Shown here: piece by piece, positions 1 through 13,203 of the stretch
Position numbering within the stretch: position 1 is the first letter of the stretch
How the letters are laid out: each line of letters starts with the position of its first letter
Source of the DNA: Toxotes chatareus
Taxonomy: Eukaryota > Chordata > Actinopteri > Toxotidae
DNA length: 64,000 nucleotides
NCBI GenBank assembly: GCA_016801885.1
Contig: CM028884.1
Coordinates: 30,155,577 to 30,219,576 of the forward strand
Direction: 5' to 3'
The notes under the pieces: model-generated
What the model was told of the DNA's origin: nothing
Databases searched by the model: none
Seen by the model: only the letters and a program-made list of their open reading frames with translations
Made by a program: the position numbers and the translations under genes

Positions 1-3000
1 AAAATCCCTACATACAGTCACTACATATATGTTTGTGCAATAAATCAATTTAAATCAACCCGTCGCTGTGGCAATTACATTAAACTATCAAGTGACGAAC
101 CTAGGCAGGATTTACTGATATTAACTGTGATGCCTTGGTGTATTTGTACTGTGGAGTTTAGCTCAACACCCAGCTCTGTGTGTCAGCAATTGAATGTTCA
201 TTATTTTCTCCATGTAAATGACTTCAAGCTGTCACCAGCCCACCATCCAGCCCACTATTAAAATTCCCTGGAAGACTGAGGAGCAAAGAGGTATTAAAAT
301 GTACTTTCTACACCCCTGCCTCATAAGCACAACAATTCAGGTCTACAAAAACAAAATGTTGATAAAGAGCAAACCACATATTAGCCTTTTAGCTAGCACT
401 AGTGTTGACAGGTGTAGTGAAGTCATGTGTTTTTGCAGGGAGATTCACACAGACTTCCTCACTCAGCCCAGTTCCACTTTCCCAGCCATGTTTATGACTT
501 CACCTCCTGCGGTGGCCCTCAGGCAAGAAGAAAACAAGACTGCCTCACTACAGTCAAAGCTTTTTAGACTCAACAAGCTGACGGCTGGAACTTTCCGAGG
601 AAAAGGGGGCTCTCACTTGAACTCACAGTTAAGCTTCTGTTTGACGAGTGCAGGACTCCTGCAAAACTGCAAAAAATAACCGATTTCTAACGTGCAGCGG
701 AATATGGCATTCTGAAAACCTCACAATTTCTACAACACTGAGACAGTGAGAAAATGTTATGAGGAGCACTTAACAAAAAGTGGTTCAGAAGTTACAGATC
801 CCAAAGCATGAAATAATAAGTAGATGTGATTATTATACTGGAGCTGAAGTTGATACTTCACTGCGTTTACAGAAAATCACAAAGGCAAACCCTTCTTCTT
901 ACTAGATTCCTTAACAACACACACACACACACTCGAACACACTGCAAGAACCCCTGGAGACAATTACCATGTCTGCTTTCAAACCTTGACTTCAAAGAAC
1001 AATCCAGGGTATCTAAGGCATTAAAACTTCTTATTTTCCACCACGATCCCCTTTTATCGGTGCCACAAATCCAGCTCTCCTTAACACAGGTGCTGTCAGC
1101 AAAACGGCTTGTATTTTAAGCAAGGTAACAAACCACTTCACAGTGGGCATTTGATTTCATAATGTGGAAATTGAGAAGGACCGGGGAGTTTATGAACATG
1201 TCTGTCTCTTAAGGTGAATATTTGCTTTGATATTCTGACGCTTGGGGTGCAGCCCTTCCATCTGTGTTCACTCAGCCTCTGTGGGAAGTAAGTGTCTCTT
1301 CCCTCCTTCTCTCGAGGCTGGCAATGAGCACGGTTTGACAAAGGAGCACAGAAGGAAGGTTGTCCGCTGATTCCTATCAAAGGCAAGTTTTAGGTTTCTC
1401 TAAGCCCATGGGTTAGTACTACAGCTTACAATAGATAAGGTGATCCTACTGATATGCTCCAAGGGGAGAACACAGTGAACTGTTAAACAGAAGGTTGTTG
1501 AATACGAGTTCTTTACAAGTCCTTTTCAATTTTTGCAAGTGAGCCAACATATTTTTTGGATTACTCACAAGCTGGACTAATATAGCCCTGAGTAATTTTG
1601 GGCTCTGAACAATGAAGGCCTTAACTGAGACAAAAGAAAACTATTTACCGTTTGCTAAGCCCAAACACTCCTTAGTTACTGATATTACACCCATCAAGCT
1701 TTGCGTTCCTGCATAGGAACAATGATACAGTAGCTGAAATTCTTAGAATTACTGAAACAACGGCAGAAGCAGCGTCTGTGTTGTTGGAGATCTTCCATTT
1801 TGATGGCTGGAATGAAAACTGTTACTGGCAAATTTTACCAGCTGTAAAATTAGCTAATCAAGCTAACTTTAGCTCCGTGAGGTGGCTGTGACTGGCTTAC
1901 TTTTTAAAGTTTTCAGCTGACTCAAATATCCTGTATAAGCGTCTTAAATATTCTGTTGATGACTACATACACGATAAAATATTTAACGACAAAAAGACTT
2001 CCTTACCAGCTGATGATTCATGTAGAAGACATGAAGACAAAAAAATGGTTTTGTATTGCAGTGCAGTCCTGGTATTATAAGTATGTCGAGGGAGACTGTA
2101 ATATTAGACTTATTATTATTCTAACTCTGTTTGGCTGCTTTGCTTAAAAACCTGTTAGTATTTTCAAACAGTATGTTTTCAATTTTAATGTTACAAGAGA
2201 AAAGGCTTTTTGGATGAGGACTCACCAGTGTTTGGCAAAGGTAACGCTCTTGGATGATGGCTGAGGTTGTTATTCAATTTAGAGTACGACAGAGCCGCTA
2301 ACGTTACGCCAAACTCTGCAACTCTAGCATCCAGAACTGGCTTCCACACAGCAGGGAAATAATGCACAGTGGATGTGATAGCTGTGAATATATAGCTGAG
2401 TATTTCTGTGACTACAGCCCAATTCACGCTGTGTCACCATGTGGACAATCCAAAGCTTGAGAGATCGGTCATGGCTAGTTACGACTGCTTAGATGTAACT
2501 GGACAATTGCTTTTGCAGGCATCGATACCGGTTACGCTTTATACATAAAATATCAACAACAATTCTGTCTCTAACAAAACCAGCAAAAAATGGTTTGGCA
2601 AGACCTGTAAAAAAGACTTTCTGCCCGTGCTTGCGGTTGTGCTGCAACTACGTTAGAAGGACTTCTCTCCATACACCAACTTAATCTTACAATACATCAT
2701 ATTTTTGCACATTTGAGAGGTGAAAATGTGCCTAAATATTATTCTTTTGTATTATTCAACCTTCTGTTAAATGTTAAACAGCTTACCAGGGTTATTTGAA
2801 CTTGAGGTCAGAGGAGAGGATGAGTGAGATGCTTCTGGGCAATTCCAATATTATTACAGTGACATCTGGACTCAAAACGACTGATAAAGTAGTTCATAGA
2901 AAAGACTCTTAATTTAAATGCAAAAAAGGATGTGCTCGTCCACGGCATGACCAAGGATGCAGTTCACCGGCTTTAACACGCCTATGTTTTTTTAAATACC

Positions 3001-6000
3001 CGACACAGGCAATGTACAATTTAACGATATGTGAAGTGCCAGCATTATTCAAGTAATTATGCTGAATCTTATTCTTGCTACACTGACCACCAGAAATTTG
3101 AGAGGCGAGAAAATTATGCTGCATGTAAATCAATAATCTACTTCACACACAGACCGTGATGGCATTTTTGCTCAGTGGACCACAGCGAAAAAAAAAAAAA
3201 AAAAGCTTGTGCACTATGTGCTTCAAGAAATTTCACTACATATGGCAAAGGCAGCAGAAAGAAGTTGAGCAGAAGCTGGCAGGGAAGGGAGTATGGCTGC
3301 AAATTCCTAATTGATTTTCAATACCCATTTTAATGGGTATATTTTAGTTTTCAGTTACACACACACATATATATACATATGGTTTTGCATTTAGATTCAT
3401 GTTTAGAAATTACGTACAACCTTCACAGCCAAGAAAAACACTCATTAGCTGCATAAAGGTGAACTATGATACTTTTTGATGCTCGGTTCGGAAAGCGTTT
3501 GCTCATAAAATGTATTTCTCACTGTTAATTTATCTGTAAACATTAGAAAACACGTCACTTGGAATTTGTTTTTAAAGTGGTTCGGCATACCAGAGGATAC
3601 CAGCAGTCCTCCTTAACAGGAAATCACACATTAGTGCATGTCAGACATTATTTTCATCAGCTGTGATTTTGTCTACCTATTAAACGGAGCCATGTGGAAG
3701 AATGCTACAACATTTTTACCTGTTATATAATGTGACTGATAGTGTGGTTTTAAATGCACCAAAACAAGCCTTGATTAAGGCTGAAAGTTTCATGGTGACA
3801 ATGACCCTCAGCTCTAAATTTGAAAGCTAGCCCCTAAGAGCTGCGCATGAAGGCAAAGACATTTCAGCGAGACGTCACTGCACAGAGGAAAAGCATATCA
3901 TATCATATTTGACGTAAATTCTGCTTGATCACACACGCAGAGGTACCTGGTGGTATATGGGGCAGACTGTTAACTCCCTGTCTCCCACAGCACATATCAC
4001 TGGAGCCTCATTGAAAATAATGATCACTCTCCCGTCATTTATACAGACAGCAGCTCGTATCACGGCACAACTCCCTGTGCTGTGTGCGAATTAAGACATT
4101 TACTGAGTGACACTAATGGATCTCATACACTAAAGACAAACAGCAACATTCAGCTGAATGTTGTGTGTATGACTGACTGCCTATCACTAACTCCATGTTC
4201 CTTAACAGACAAAGATCCTGAAACCAAGATATGTTGTAACATCACATTTGACACAGACACTGAGCCAGAAGCAATTAGATTTTCTTATGACTATGACAAG
4301 CTAAGCAATGGTATACCATACACAAATGAACTTGTTGGATTTTCAAAGTGAAGCATTAAAGGTAAAACATCAGTTTAGTTAAAGATGGTGAATCAATCTC
4401 TCTGCCTTTGTTTGTCATCGATTTCCATGTCGGGCAATCCAAGCGAGCCATCTTTAAAGGCACTGGCAACCTTCAAAAAACAAACACTTGATGCCAATGA
4501 CAACAGCTGGCAGCCCCTGCCTGGTATCTTGGCAAAACAGCTTGTGGACACAGCCTCTTAACAGATCCTATTAATGTATTCACAAGACAGATGAATGGAG
4601 AAACTTGCTGCCAGGCTCCTGAATTTCTACCTTTTTTCTTTTCTGCTGCTGGTTACATGTAAACGTACGTTAACTGTCCGTTTGCTGAACGTTTAGTTGG
4701 CTACATTTACAAGATCTTTATGTTTATTTATGGTTAATTTAGACTAATAAGGCTACCAGGTAGAGTGCGCTCAGGGCACTATGGCTGATTTAGTTAATCC
4801 AGTGATAACATGCAGATTTTTTTCTTTGTCTCACAACCAATTGATTGGTTGAAGATTTCAGTCACTCACAATCTTCTTTGGTTGACTACCTCCCTAGAAA
4901 TTTCAAATTCATTCACGGGTTGTGTTTTGTCGTCCATTTGGAATTTTCCATTCTTTTTCCAGTGATTACATATATTGGGAATAAGTCAGACTCACTGGCC
5001 TGATGTGTGAGTGGAAGCTAAATATTTTTTTTTAGTTTGCTGAAACAAAGAGAGAAAGATTAATGGCACTGGAAGCATGGGCAGACTCCCTCGCCTCCTG
5101 CTCTTTCTCCATACTTTCCTCCTTTCTGATGTCGCTAGCAGGAAGTTGCTGAGCAGACATGTCACCCAGCAGAGCACAATTGAGTTTGTAATCTCTGACC
5201 CTGCAGTGGCAGTGAGTCTCTCGCTCTCTGTCTCTCCTCGTTCTCCCTCTCTAGGAGAGATACTTGTAGTTGTACTGCTGCTGGGTCGGGGCTTGGCTGG
5301 ATAAAGATCTCATCTCAAATGAACACACACAGGCATGTGTGACATAAAGCAACTGCATAGGCATGCCTGGGGAATGTTGGCAAAAACACACACAGTCAGC
5401 AAGGCGTAATGACTGAAGTAAAACCCCGCTCTCACATTTGGATGGGAACAGGAATAAAGAATAGTGATTAAATCGAGAGCACTTCCTCGTGCTGATAAAA
5501 TCATAGCAGGGAAACACGGTCGCCCACTGGTTTTGAGCAAAGTGCTTACTGACTGCACCGCACAACCTTCATTCATTTCCTCATTCCAAAACAGAAAACT
5601 GGCACAGACACTGGCCTCATGAGGAGCCATTTTGGGGCATCAACAACAAACACCAGATGTGGAGATGGGAGATGAATGTCAAACATATTGATTCTATGCT
5701 TCATTAAAGCTTATTGTGGGAAAGGAACTAAATAGATCACAACATTAAAATCTTCAGAGGTCCTAATTTATGCAAACATTGTTTAACACAGTCAGGGGCA
5801 TTATTTCAAATACAGCACAAACCGAGAATCAGAAGACTGGTCCATAAAATAAAAAACGTAAAGGCTCCAGTTACATGTGCTAAAAGTTGTCTACAGAGCC
5901 ATATCGAGAGCAATAGCTAAACGTGCTTTAATCACAGGATTTTAATGTTTGGCCTCTAAAGATTCAAAGATTCTGTAAAGTCTATTGACTTAATTTAACT

Positions 6001-7619
6001 TAATTAGACTGATTATCTTTACTACATTACCTCAGTACATTTAGTATTATTTGGAAGGTACCATTTATTTCTCCCGTGTAAGAAACTTCCACCATTTATA
6101 TTAGCTAACAATCTCAAGAAATAACAATTATGACTTGTGTAAAAAAAAAAAAAAAATGCATACGCAAGGAAACTGAACATCAAAGGAGTAATTGTGCTGC
6201 AGGTCCATTTCTTTCTCTTGTGAAGAAATTGTTGTTCTTTTAGTAAAAACATCACAGTTACACGTTTACTGCTAATTTTAGCCACATCTCATTTCATGAT
6301 TGTTACTCTGAAGGTTAAATACAATATACTTAAACATGATAAAATATGAAAAATACAGAATTTATCCCAATGACAAAAAAATTACGACTACTTTTGTTTT
6401 TCCTTTTGAATAACTGATATCATATTTTCAATGCATCCATTTACAAAACAACTGGTTGCCTCAGTGGGCGTCATATCTTGTCATTCCTATTCTGTTACAG
6501 TCAATAAGATCAGTCAACATTAATATTATGAGCACCCTGCAGGCTTTTCTGTTTATGGACTGCACTGGAGTAATGACTACATTATGACTTTGACTTCAGC
6601 AACATTTTTCAGGAAGGAGATAAAAAAAAAAAAAAAAAGTGTCTTACAGCTTAGAAAAAAAAATCACAAGCTGAAGAGGTTTGATTTAGAAGAGCAATAA
6701 CACATCACATCACTTTTAAAGAGCAAAGAAGAATTTGAACCCGTTTAGCATTCAGCCTAACACTTCATACGGCTTGGCGTCTAGTTACCTCTCTTTGATT
6801 CTGACTTATTTTCATCAACGCTGCTGTCTTTCACACCATCAAAGGAAGCTGTCTGAAATGTCTCTCATGCTGCCTTTATCATTGTTCCGAGTTCCTGTGA
6901 TCAGGATTCAGAGAGAGGGAACAACTCCCATTAAATGAGCAGAAGAAAATGGAGGAGAAGTAGAGATAATAAAGGGGGCTTAACTGTCAGTTTCCCCAGC
7001 AGCAGAAACTGTGTGACATTCAATGAAGTGGTCTGAGGACAGCAGTGAAATTCTAAACAGTGTAGCAGGCCATTTGAAGTCTGGCAGATGGTTCTATGTA
7101 TTTTTCATGCTGTTGAAAACCTGTGACTGAGGTTTGGTTGGTTGTCATCCAGTGCCTGGGGACCCTGGGCTGAATGCATTCTACACACCACTGCAGAATC
7201 ACATGATGTCTGACCTCCCTGCCATGGCAAACTGCCCAGCAAGGAAAAGGGAGGAAGGGGAGGAATGTGAGTGTGTTGGTGTGTGACTGGGGTTGTGCAG
7301 AAAGAGATACAGAGAGAAAGCGAGAGAGGAAGATGAACAGTCGCGTGGAAGCGTGCACGTCTGTTCGCTGAGCATAAACCGAATTGTCCGCGACCACATA
7401 CGACTTCACAGCCCTGACCTGTAAAGCATACTGTTAGAGAGAAAGTGTGGAAAATATGAGGATGGAATGATGGAGGGGGAGGGGTGCAGGAAGAGAGGGG
7501 AGTAACCACTGCTAAGGATTCACACAATGTTACAGAGAAAGAGGGGGAAGAAAAAATAGCATTGCCTGACTTCCCTTCCTTTGGAATGCATCCAATGTAT
7601 CCTGTGAGAGAGAGTGCGT

Positions 7620-7627
7620 TTGTGTGT

Positions 7628-7686
<59 letters not shown>
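7620..7686. repeat. (GT)n microsatellite
   Basis: An almost uninterrupted GT tract of about 67 bp with one TA interruption near its start, followed by a G run. It lies in the non-coding left part of the window. Confidence 0.97.
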
Positions 7687-7688
<2 letters not shown>

Positions 7689-7955
7689 GGGCATGCTGGC
7701 AGGAAGGCTTTCAGCATATAAATATCACATTACCACACAAGGAAACGCAGGCATCAGTCCGAGCTTCCAGCCAGCCTAACAAGCACAGGAGCTCCACTCT
7801 GGAGGTCAGAGGGAGAGCTTGCACAAATGGAATTCCACAGAAACCAGCACTTCTTTTAGCAGATAAGTGGCTCGGCTTGCAGCTATGTGATGTGGTGTAA
7901 GCCTATGGTTTCAGTTATCTGACGTGCTGGTGTGCATGCATCTACCGAGCCACAG

Positions 7956-7998
7956 TCTATATCTATATCTATATATCTATATATATATACACACACAT
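7956..7998. repeat. (TATC)n/(TA)n/(CA)n compound microsatellite
   Basis: TATC-like units run into an AT tract and then a short CA tract. Confidence 0.85.
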
Positions 7999-10858
7999 AG
8001 TGCTAGAGAGGAATTAAATATACAGTTTTAAAACAGTTTCAAACTATCCATGCATGCAGATGACACTGTTACATATGTATATACATAAAATAGTTGAAAA
8101 GACGGCACTCAACATTACAAATATAAAACTAGGATTTTAACATTTCATAATTTCCATAGACAAGACTGCATGTAGAATCAGGCGTTTTTAAAAAACTGCT
8201 GTGTTACTGCACAGTTGTTGGCTGTGTCCTATTACCTTATGTTGTTGAAAGGAAAAAAAAAAGGGCTTTGCCTGAATTAGCTCTAACTCCTACTGCAGTG
8301 CTATTAGTGTCGTTGGTTTTTAAGCCTTGATATGGCTTTTTTTACAGCAGCCATTCTGACCTGTCATAGCTGGAAATGCACAGGTGTTACTAATAACATT
8401 AACTGCTTTACTCAAGTGTCCCAGTAAGTCATGACAGTGTGACAGTAAGCCAGCATGCACAATACCAGGACCCTGAGACTGAAGCAGCTCAATGGAATTC
8501 AGCCATCATTCATCATTATTTATACATGTGCTTTTTCTATTATGATATGTCAAAATGTCTTCTGCTCTACTGCAAATTTCTCTTTTTGTTTTCATTTTGT
8601 GAAATAAAAGTGGACGGTGTTCATTTAGCCTGTGAGTGGACCGTGACTTAATGACTAAGGAGAAACGTGAAACCTGAGTCTACACCAGTTGGGAACCACT
8701 GCCATAAACCTTCCAGTACAAGCCATGACTCAAGTATGTGTCTATCTGATATACATACGTGCCAGGGGACCGGCTGTATGTCAGCCTTCAACAGACCCCA
8801 GGTTAATAAAATATGCTTATCTGTGAAACATGAGATACCACAGACGATATTACAGTTCAAAAACCTCTGCGGATGAGGAAACTTCCATATTGTATTACTA
8901 TGTCAACAGCTCATAATGAGGAAATTCGTAGGGTTCTTTGATTAGATAATATATGTACAGATCGCAGACACACAAACAAAGCTCACTTTGCCCTCTTGCC
9001 CTCATAATCATTTCTTATAAATCAATACAGCACTGAACCGTCACTGGTTTTGCTCTTGACATGCCTGTCCAATAGATTAGACCTCTCTGACTAGTATTCA
9101 CTAAGACATGTAGCTCTGCAGCTGGTGGTACGGTCTTTGGAACAGAATAAGAAATCAGACCCTTATTAAGAGTGTGGATTGATCCAGTCAATTTTTTCAC
9201 CGCAGGAGTAAGTTGATGGTGCGATTCGAGCTCTGTATGGGGTGTGATGTGCCTTCGCTTGTGCCGTGAACCAGTTTCGAGAGCGAGAATGGGCCTGTGC
9301 ATGTGCAGATAAATGCTCAACTCAAAATACAGTAATGCTGCTGGACTTTATTTTATGCACAATTTTAAAATATTCCACAGTAGTAAACCATCTGTAGCAT
9401 ATCCACCACCCAATTTTTAATCTGTAACGTAACCACCCCCCACCCCACCGACTGCACCCTGCAGCAGGCACGTCAGGTGTACATCTCCACCCATTGCTGA
9501 GGGAGCACTGGGGGGTAGGGGTGGAGAGATCCAGCACAGATCATAATGGCTGGCCAATTATCAGTAGTAAGGGGTGAGGGGGGTGGGAGGAGTGAGAGAT
9601 TATGGGGAGAATGGATCAATACACCAGTCAGTTTCTAATGAGGGAAAGAATTGGTCCAAGTCAAGCAGATGGAAATCCTGCTTTGCCTGCCTGGGGTGGT
9701 CTTCCTGCAGCAGGGTATCAGGTTTTAGGTGCAGCTTTGTACAACAGCGCCCCAACAGGGCAATGACTGATATCACACCGGATCAGAGATAGTCAAGCGT
9801 TTACACCATTTATGGCATTTTTTTTTTTTTCCGTTCATGGTGTTTTTCTCATGCTCTCCTGATCTACCCACATTCCACTTTCTCTAAATATTTCATACAT
9901 CACTAGGGGAAGATTTAAAAGAGCCTGAGGAATAATGGCTGTCTGTCCTTCACCACCCCCCTTTTAACCACCCACAGCTGCCAGCACAGGACAGTAAATC
10001 CTACACCTCACCCACTCGTACAGCCCAGCAGCTCAGCTGTGTGCTACAATGCATGAGCACAACATGCACTCCTCTACTTAAGTGAGAGGAAGCCAGCTTA
10101 AACTGCTAAATGCTAAATGGCTAATAGTCTCTGTTTTTACTCTAAAATGGTGACTAGAATAAGCACAAACCAACTGTTCTGCCATAATTAGGCCTTTGGT
10201 ACAGTTGTTCTTCTCTGGTTGCTTCACTATTTTCTACATCTGCCTTTCTTTCTTTCTTTTTTTTTTTTTTCTAAGGGGCCTTGTGTGGGGTGGGGGTATT
10301 TATGGCTGCTCTGTGCAAGTGGACGGACACACACACACACACACACCCTTTCACAGGATGAAAGGGCAGTCACACTGCCTGCAAACATGATTTTACAGCC
10401 CTGGGTGGAATGAGTGGTGGAGGAGAGAATGAGGACAGGGTACAAAAGGGGAAAGCCCGGAGATTTACGGGTCCCAGCAGTCAGAACGCAAACCATGTAG
10501 CTGCACGCATTTTTTAAAATTGATTTTTTTTCACTCAAAATAATCAGCTTCTCATAAATAAGCGTCTTTATGCAGAAAGAGACTTATGCTAAAATGTGTG
10601 AGCTCGGATGCACAGAAACAAGTACAATATCCTAAAGGGGGATCATTGCTTTTTCCATGGCTGTGCTGTTTGTAATCGGAACAGAGGACTGTGCGATTTC
10701 CAAATGTGATCCGTCTCAGCATCTCAGCAAAGATAGCATACGAGCGTGTGTGTACATGTGTATGAGGGTTTGTAGCTTTGCAGAGTTAGGGCATGTTTGT
10801 ACAAAGTGTCGCGTTTTACACATTATCTCTAGCTGTACAGTTTCACCATAAACTACCC

Positions 10859-10895
10859 TATATATATATATATGTGTGTGTGTGTCTGTGTGTGT
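10859..10895. repeat. (TA)n(TG)n compound microsatellite
   Basis: A TA tract of seven units is followed directly by TG units with one C interruption. Confidence 0.9.
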
Positions 10896-11165
10896 TTTGT
10901 GTGACATAACAGCTAAGGCATGTAGATGTTTATACACAGTATGGAATTTATGAGAAGTAACTACCACCTTATCAATTGAAGGTTTTTGTTTTGATATTTT
11001 ACTCTGACTGATGAGGGAAAAGCAAAGTAAATATTTTTAACAATCACTGAGGTATTTGTAGTGCATCTCAGTCCTATTATTCAAAAATTTAATGCCTACA
11101 AATTAACAAACATGTTCATAGTTGAGTTGTTATTCTTAAAGCGTGACATTACTTATGTGATAATT

Positions 11166-11465
11166 AAGGCTGCAACTAATATTTACATTTAGTGGATAAA
11201 ATAGTTTGGAGTACACAATGTCAGAAAACAGTGAAAAGGTCCATCACAATTACCTAGAGCCCAAAATGGCATCTTCCATTTTCTAGTTTCAGCCCAAAAC
11301 TCAATTTACAATGAGCAAAATTTAAGAAAACTATTTATTACTATTCATTTATGAGAGGCTGGAAGCAGTGAACATTTGGCCTTTATGCTTTAAAAAAAAA
11401 AAAAGACACTTTAAAAATCAATTGAATGACTCATCAGCTTATTGACTACTTGATTCAGTCCTAAC
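11166..11465. repeat. Diverged copy of a common teleost non-autonomous repeat (GGCTGCAACTAA type)
   Basis: The left edge reads AAGGCTGCAACTAAT, which I recognise from memory as the terminal sequence of a repeat very abundant in fish genomes. Interior landmarks also fit: a TGTCAGAAAACAGTGAAAA segment followed by a CCATCACAATTACCTAGAGC segment. The right end has decayed. The class (non-autonomous DNA element) is inferred, and the boundaries are approximate. Confidence 0.6.
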
Positions 11466-13203
11466 AGCAACAAACATATACTGCAAAAGGATGGGACCAG
11501 GAGCCCTCAGACAGAGGAGTCTCTCCCAACGCCAGAGGCAGAACTGCCAAGACAAGGATGGCAAAGTAATTAAGTTTAAATGTGTTCCACTGACAGCAAA
11601 TGGGAGAGCAACTCTGTATACACATGATGACTTAATGGGGAGTGGGGTATATTTTCCAGTTTTTACTTGTCAAAACTGCAATTAATTAAAGTAATTTGGG
11701 CGTAAAAGCTCATGTAAACAGTTTATAAGCACAAAAAGCGCTGCGCTGACCTGTGCTGCCAACGGAGCAGCCCCACGCTTTGCCACATCAGATCAAACCA
11801 GAGTCCTTGTAACGCTTTGGTTAAGGGTGGATTTCACTTTAAGTGTTCTTGGAAGACATAAAGTGAAGATCACAGAAAGCTGCAGTACTCGCTGTAGCTC
11901 CATTAATAATCAGAGGTTTCTTAGTGCTGTTCTTCTTTCTGCTCATGTTTTCTATAGCTGTGAGACAAAATTAGCCCTTTTTGCTATGAATGTAATGTAG
12001 GCTGATGCCAATATAATGTGTATATATCAACATTTATTTTGGCCAAAGGTAAGTGGTATAACCAAGGCTTTGATGTGCGTTGCACTGGTTATTCCTGTGG
12101 TGAGTACTGCCTCTAGTGGAAAACAGTGTAAGCTGGCAGGGAGTTGCTGGTGAAAAGGTGCAGTATGACCTCTGCTGGTGAGAGATGATATTAAAGGTAT
12201 TTTACACAAAGGCCACAACATACATGGCCATCTGAGTGAAGCACAAGTATCTATTTTTACAGTTTCCATGAAGTAAAAGAGAAAGGGTTTAATAAAATTA
12301 TGGCCATTCTCCTAACACATGAAGTCAACCAGATTTCAATCTTCTCTAAGCAACCATAAACTGTTTGATTTAAACAAGAGCGTTTCTGTCTGGAGAACAA
12401 TTAAACTGTTACAAACATTGTTCGACTGTGTGTTTATTTGTTCCGCACTGTGTGGTCTCAGAATTAAGTAAACCTCTGGATGTCTCTGGATGTCTATAAA
12501 ATCACAACACACTATCCAAGAGGTCTGTGTGTTGTGTGCCTGGCTGTTGAAATTTCCATGATGATAATGTTTAGTTGCAATTACATGACGAGACTAAATC
12601 TGGTATTCAGTTTTATATAAGTTAAGAACTTTTTCTGCTGAACACTGCAAGCTGAAATCACACTTCAGCATAGTCTCTAAGGGCAGAAGAAAAAAGCCAA
12701 AAGGAGGAGGAGGAGGATGGGAACTGTAAGAGTTCCAGCAGTCCACATAAAACAGCAACACGTCTACGATTTCAACCAAAAGCAAATCACAAATTTTCGC
12801 CTGTTTTGTTGAAAATACCTGCACTTGGATCACAAAGCAACCTCAGACTGACACTCAACAGAAAATATAATCCTCCAAGGCACATCTGGTAACAAAAATA
12901 ACTTTGCAAAGCATCACTGTGGCTTTAGTGTGGAATCAATTCACACTTTTATTCAGGCCTTTCTGTCCATAACATCCCTGTTTGCCTATTTGGGACAGTA
13001 ATAATATACTGTGATTAAATAAAACACTGTAGTTGTATTTCCAGGATGTTCTTGTCTTTTGCGATAACTCCATGGCCTGGTTCCACACCTGAATTACCAC
13101 CCACACCTCTGATTTGTTCGGCTGTAGTACTGTGACTTTATAAAACGAAAATTTGTGCTTGTCTGAAACTCAAAATTCAGGTAAAGTAAAATGTTCTACT
13201 GAC

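Larger units (their letters stand above)
1..13203. other. Long stretch without recognisable exons (probable trip4 last intron and/or intergenic DNA)
   Basis: No open frame here resembles a known protein, and those present are short and lack convincing splice partners. The stretch lies downstream of the last trip4 exon found (13204-13295, minus strand), whose donor at 13203 points into it, so at least part should be trip4 intron. I looked on the minus strand for the missing C-terminal ASCH exon by its expected residues and did not find it. Contents are simple repeats (AC/GT tracts, A and T runs near 3187, 6140, 6620 and 9820) and one diverged DNA-transposon-like repeat at 11166-11465. Confidence 0.6.

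Noticed and set aside
218..679. Plus-strand 153-aa open frame
   Set aside because: Low-complexity mixture without domains; no promoter or splice context; likely chance.
2191..2427. Minus-strand 78-aa open frame with a hydrophobic N-terminal half
   Set aside because: No recognisable family, no splice partner and typical spacer composition.
4082..4351. Plus-strand frame ending DKDPETKICCNITFDTD... with an acceptor-like site before it
   Set aside because: No donor partner or homologue recognised; too short to support alone.
4560..4600. Candidate trip4 last exon on the minus strand (SPFIC-like reading)
   Set aside because: Only four to five residues match, flanks do not, and no splice acceptor in phase was found.
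7484..7900. 138-aa frame through the GT repeat
   Set aside because: Much of it is translated microsatellite (VCVCVC).
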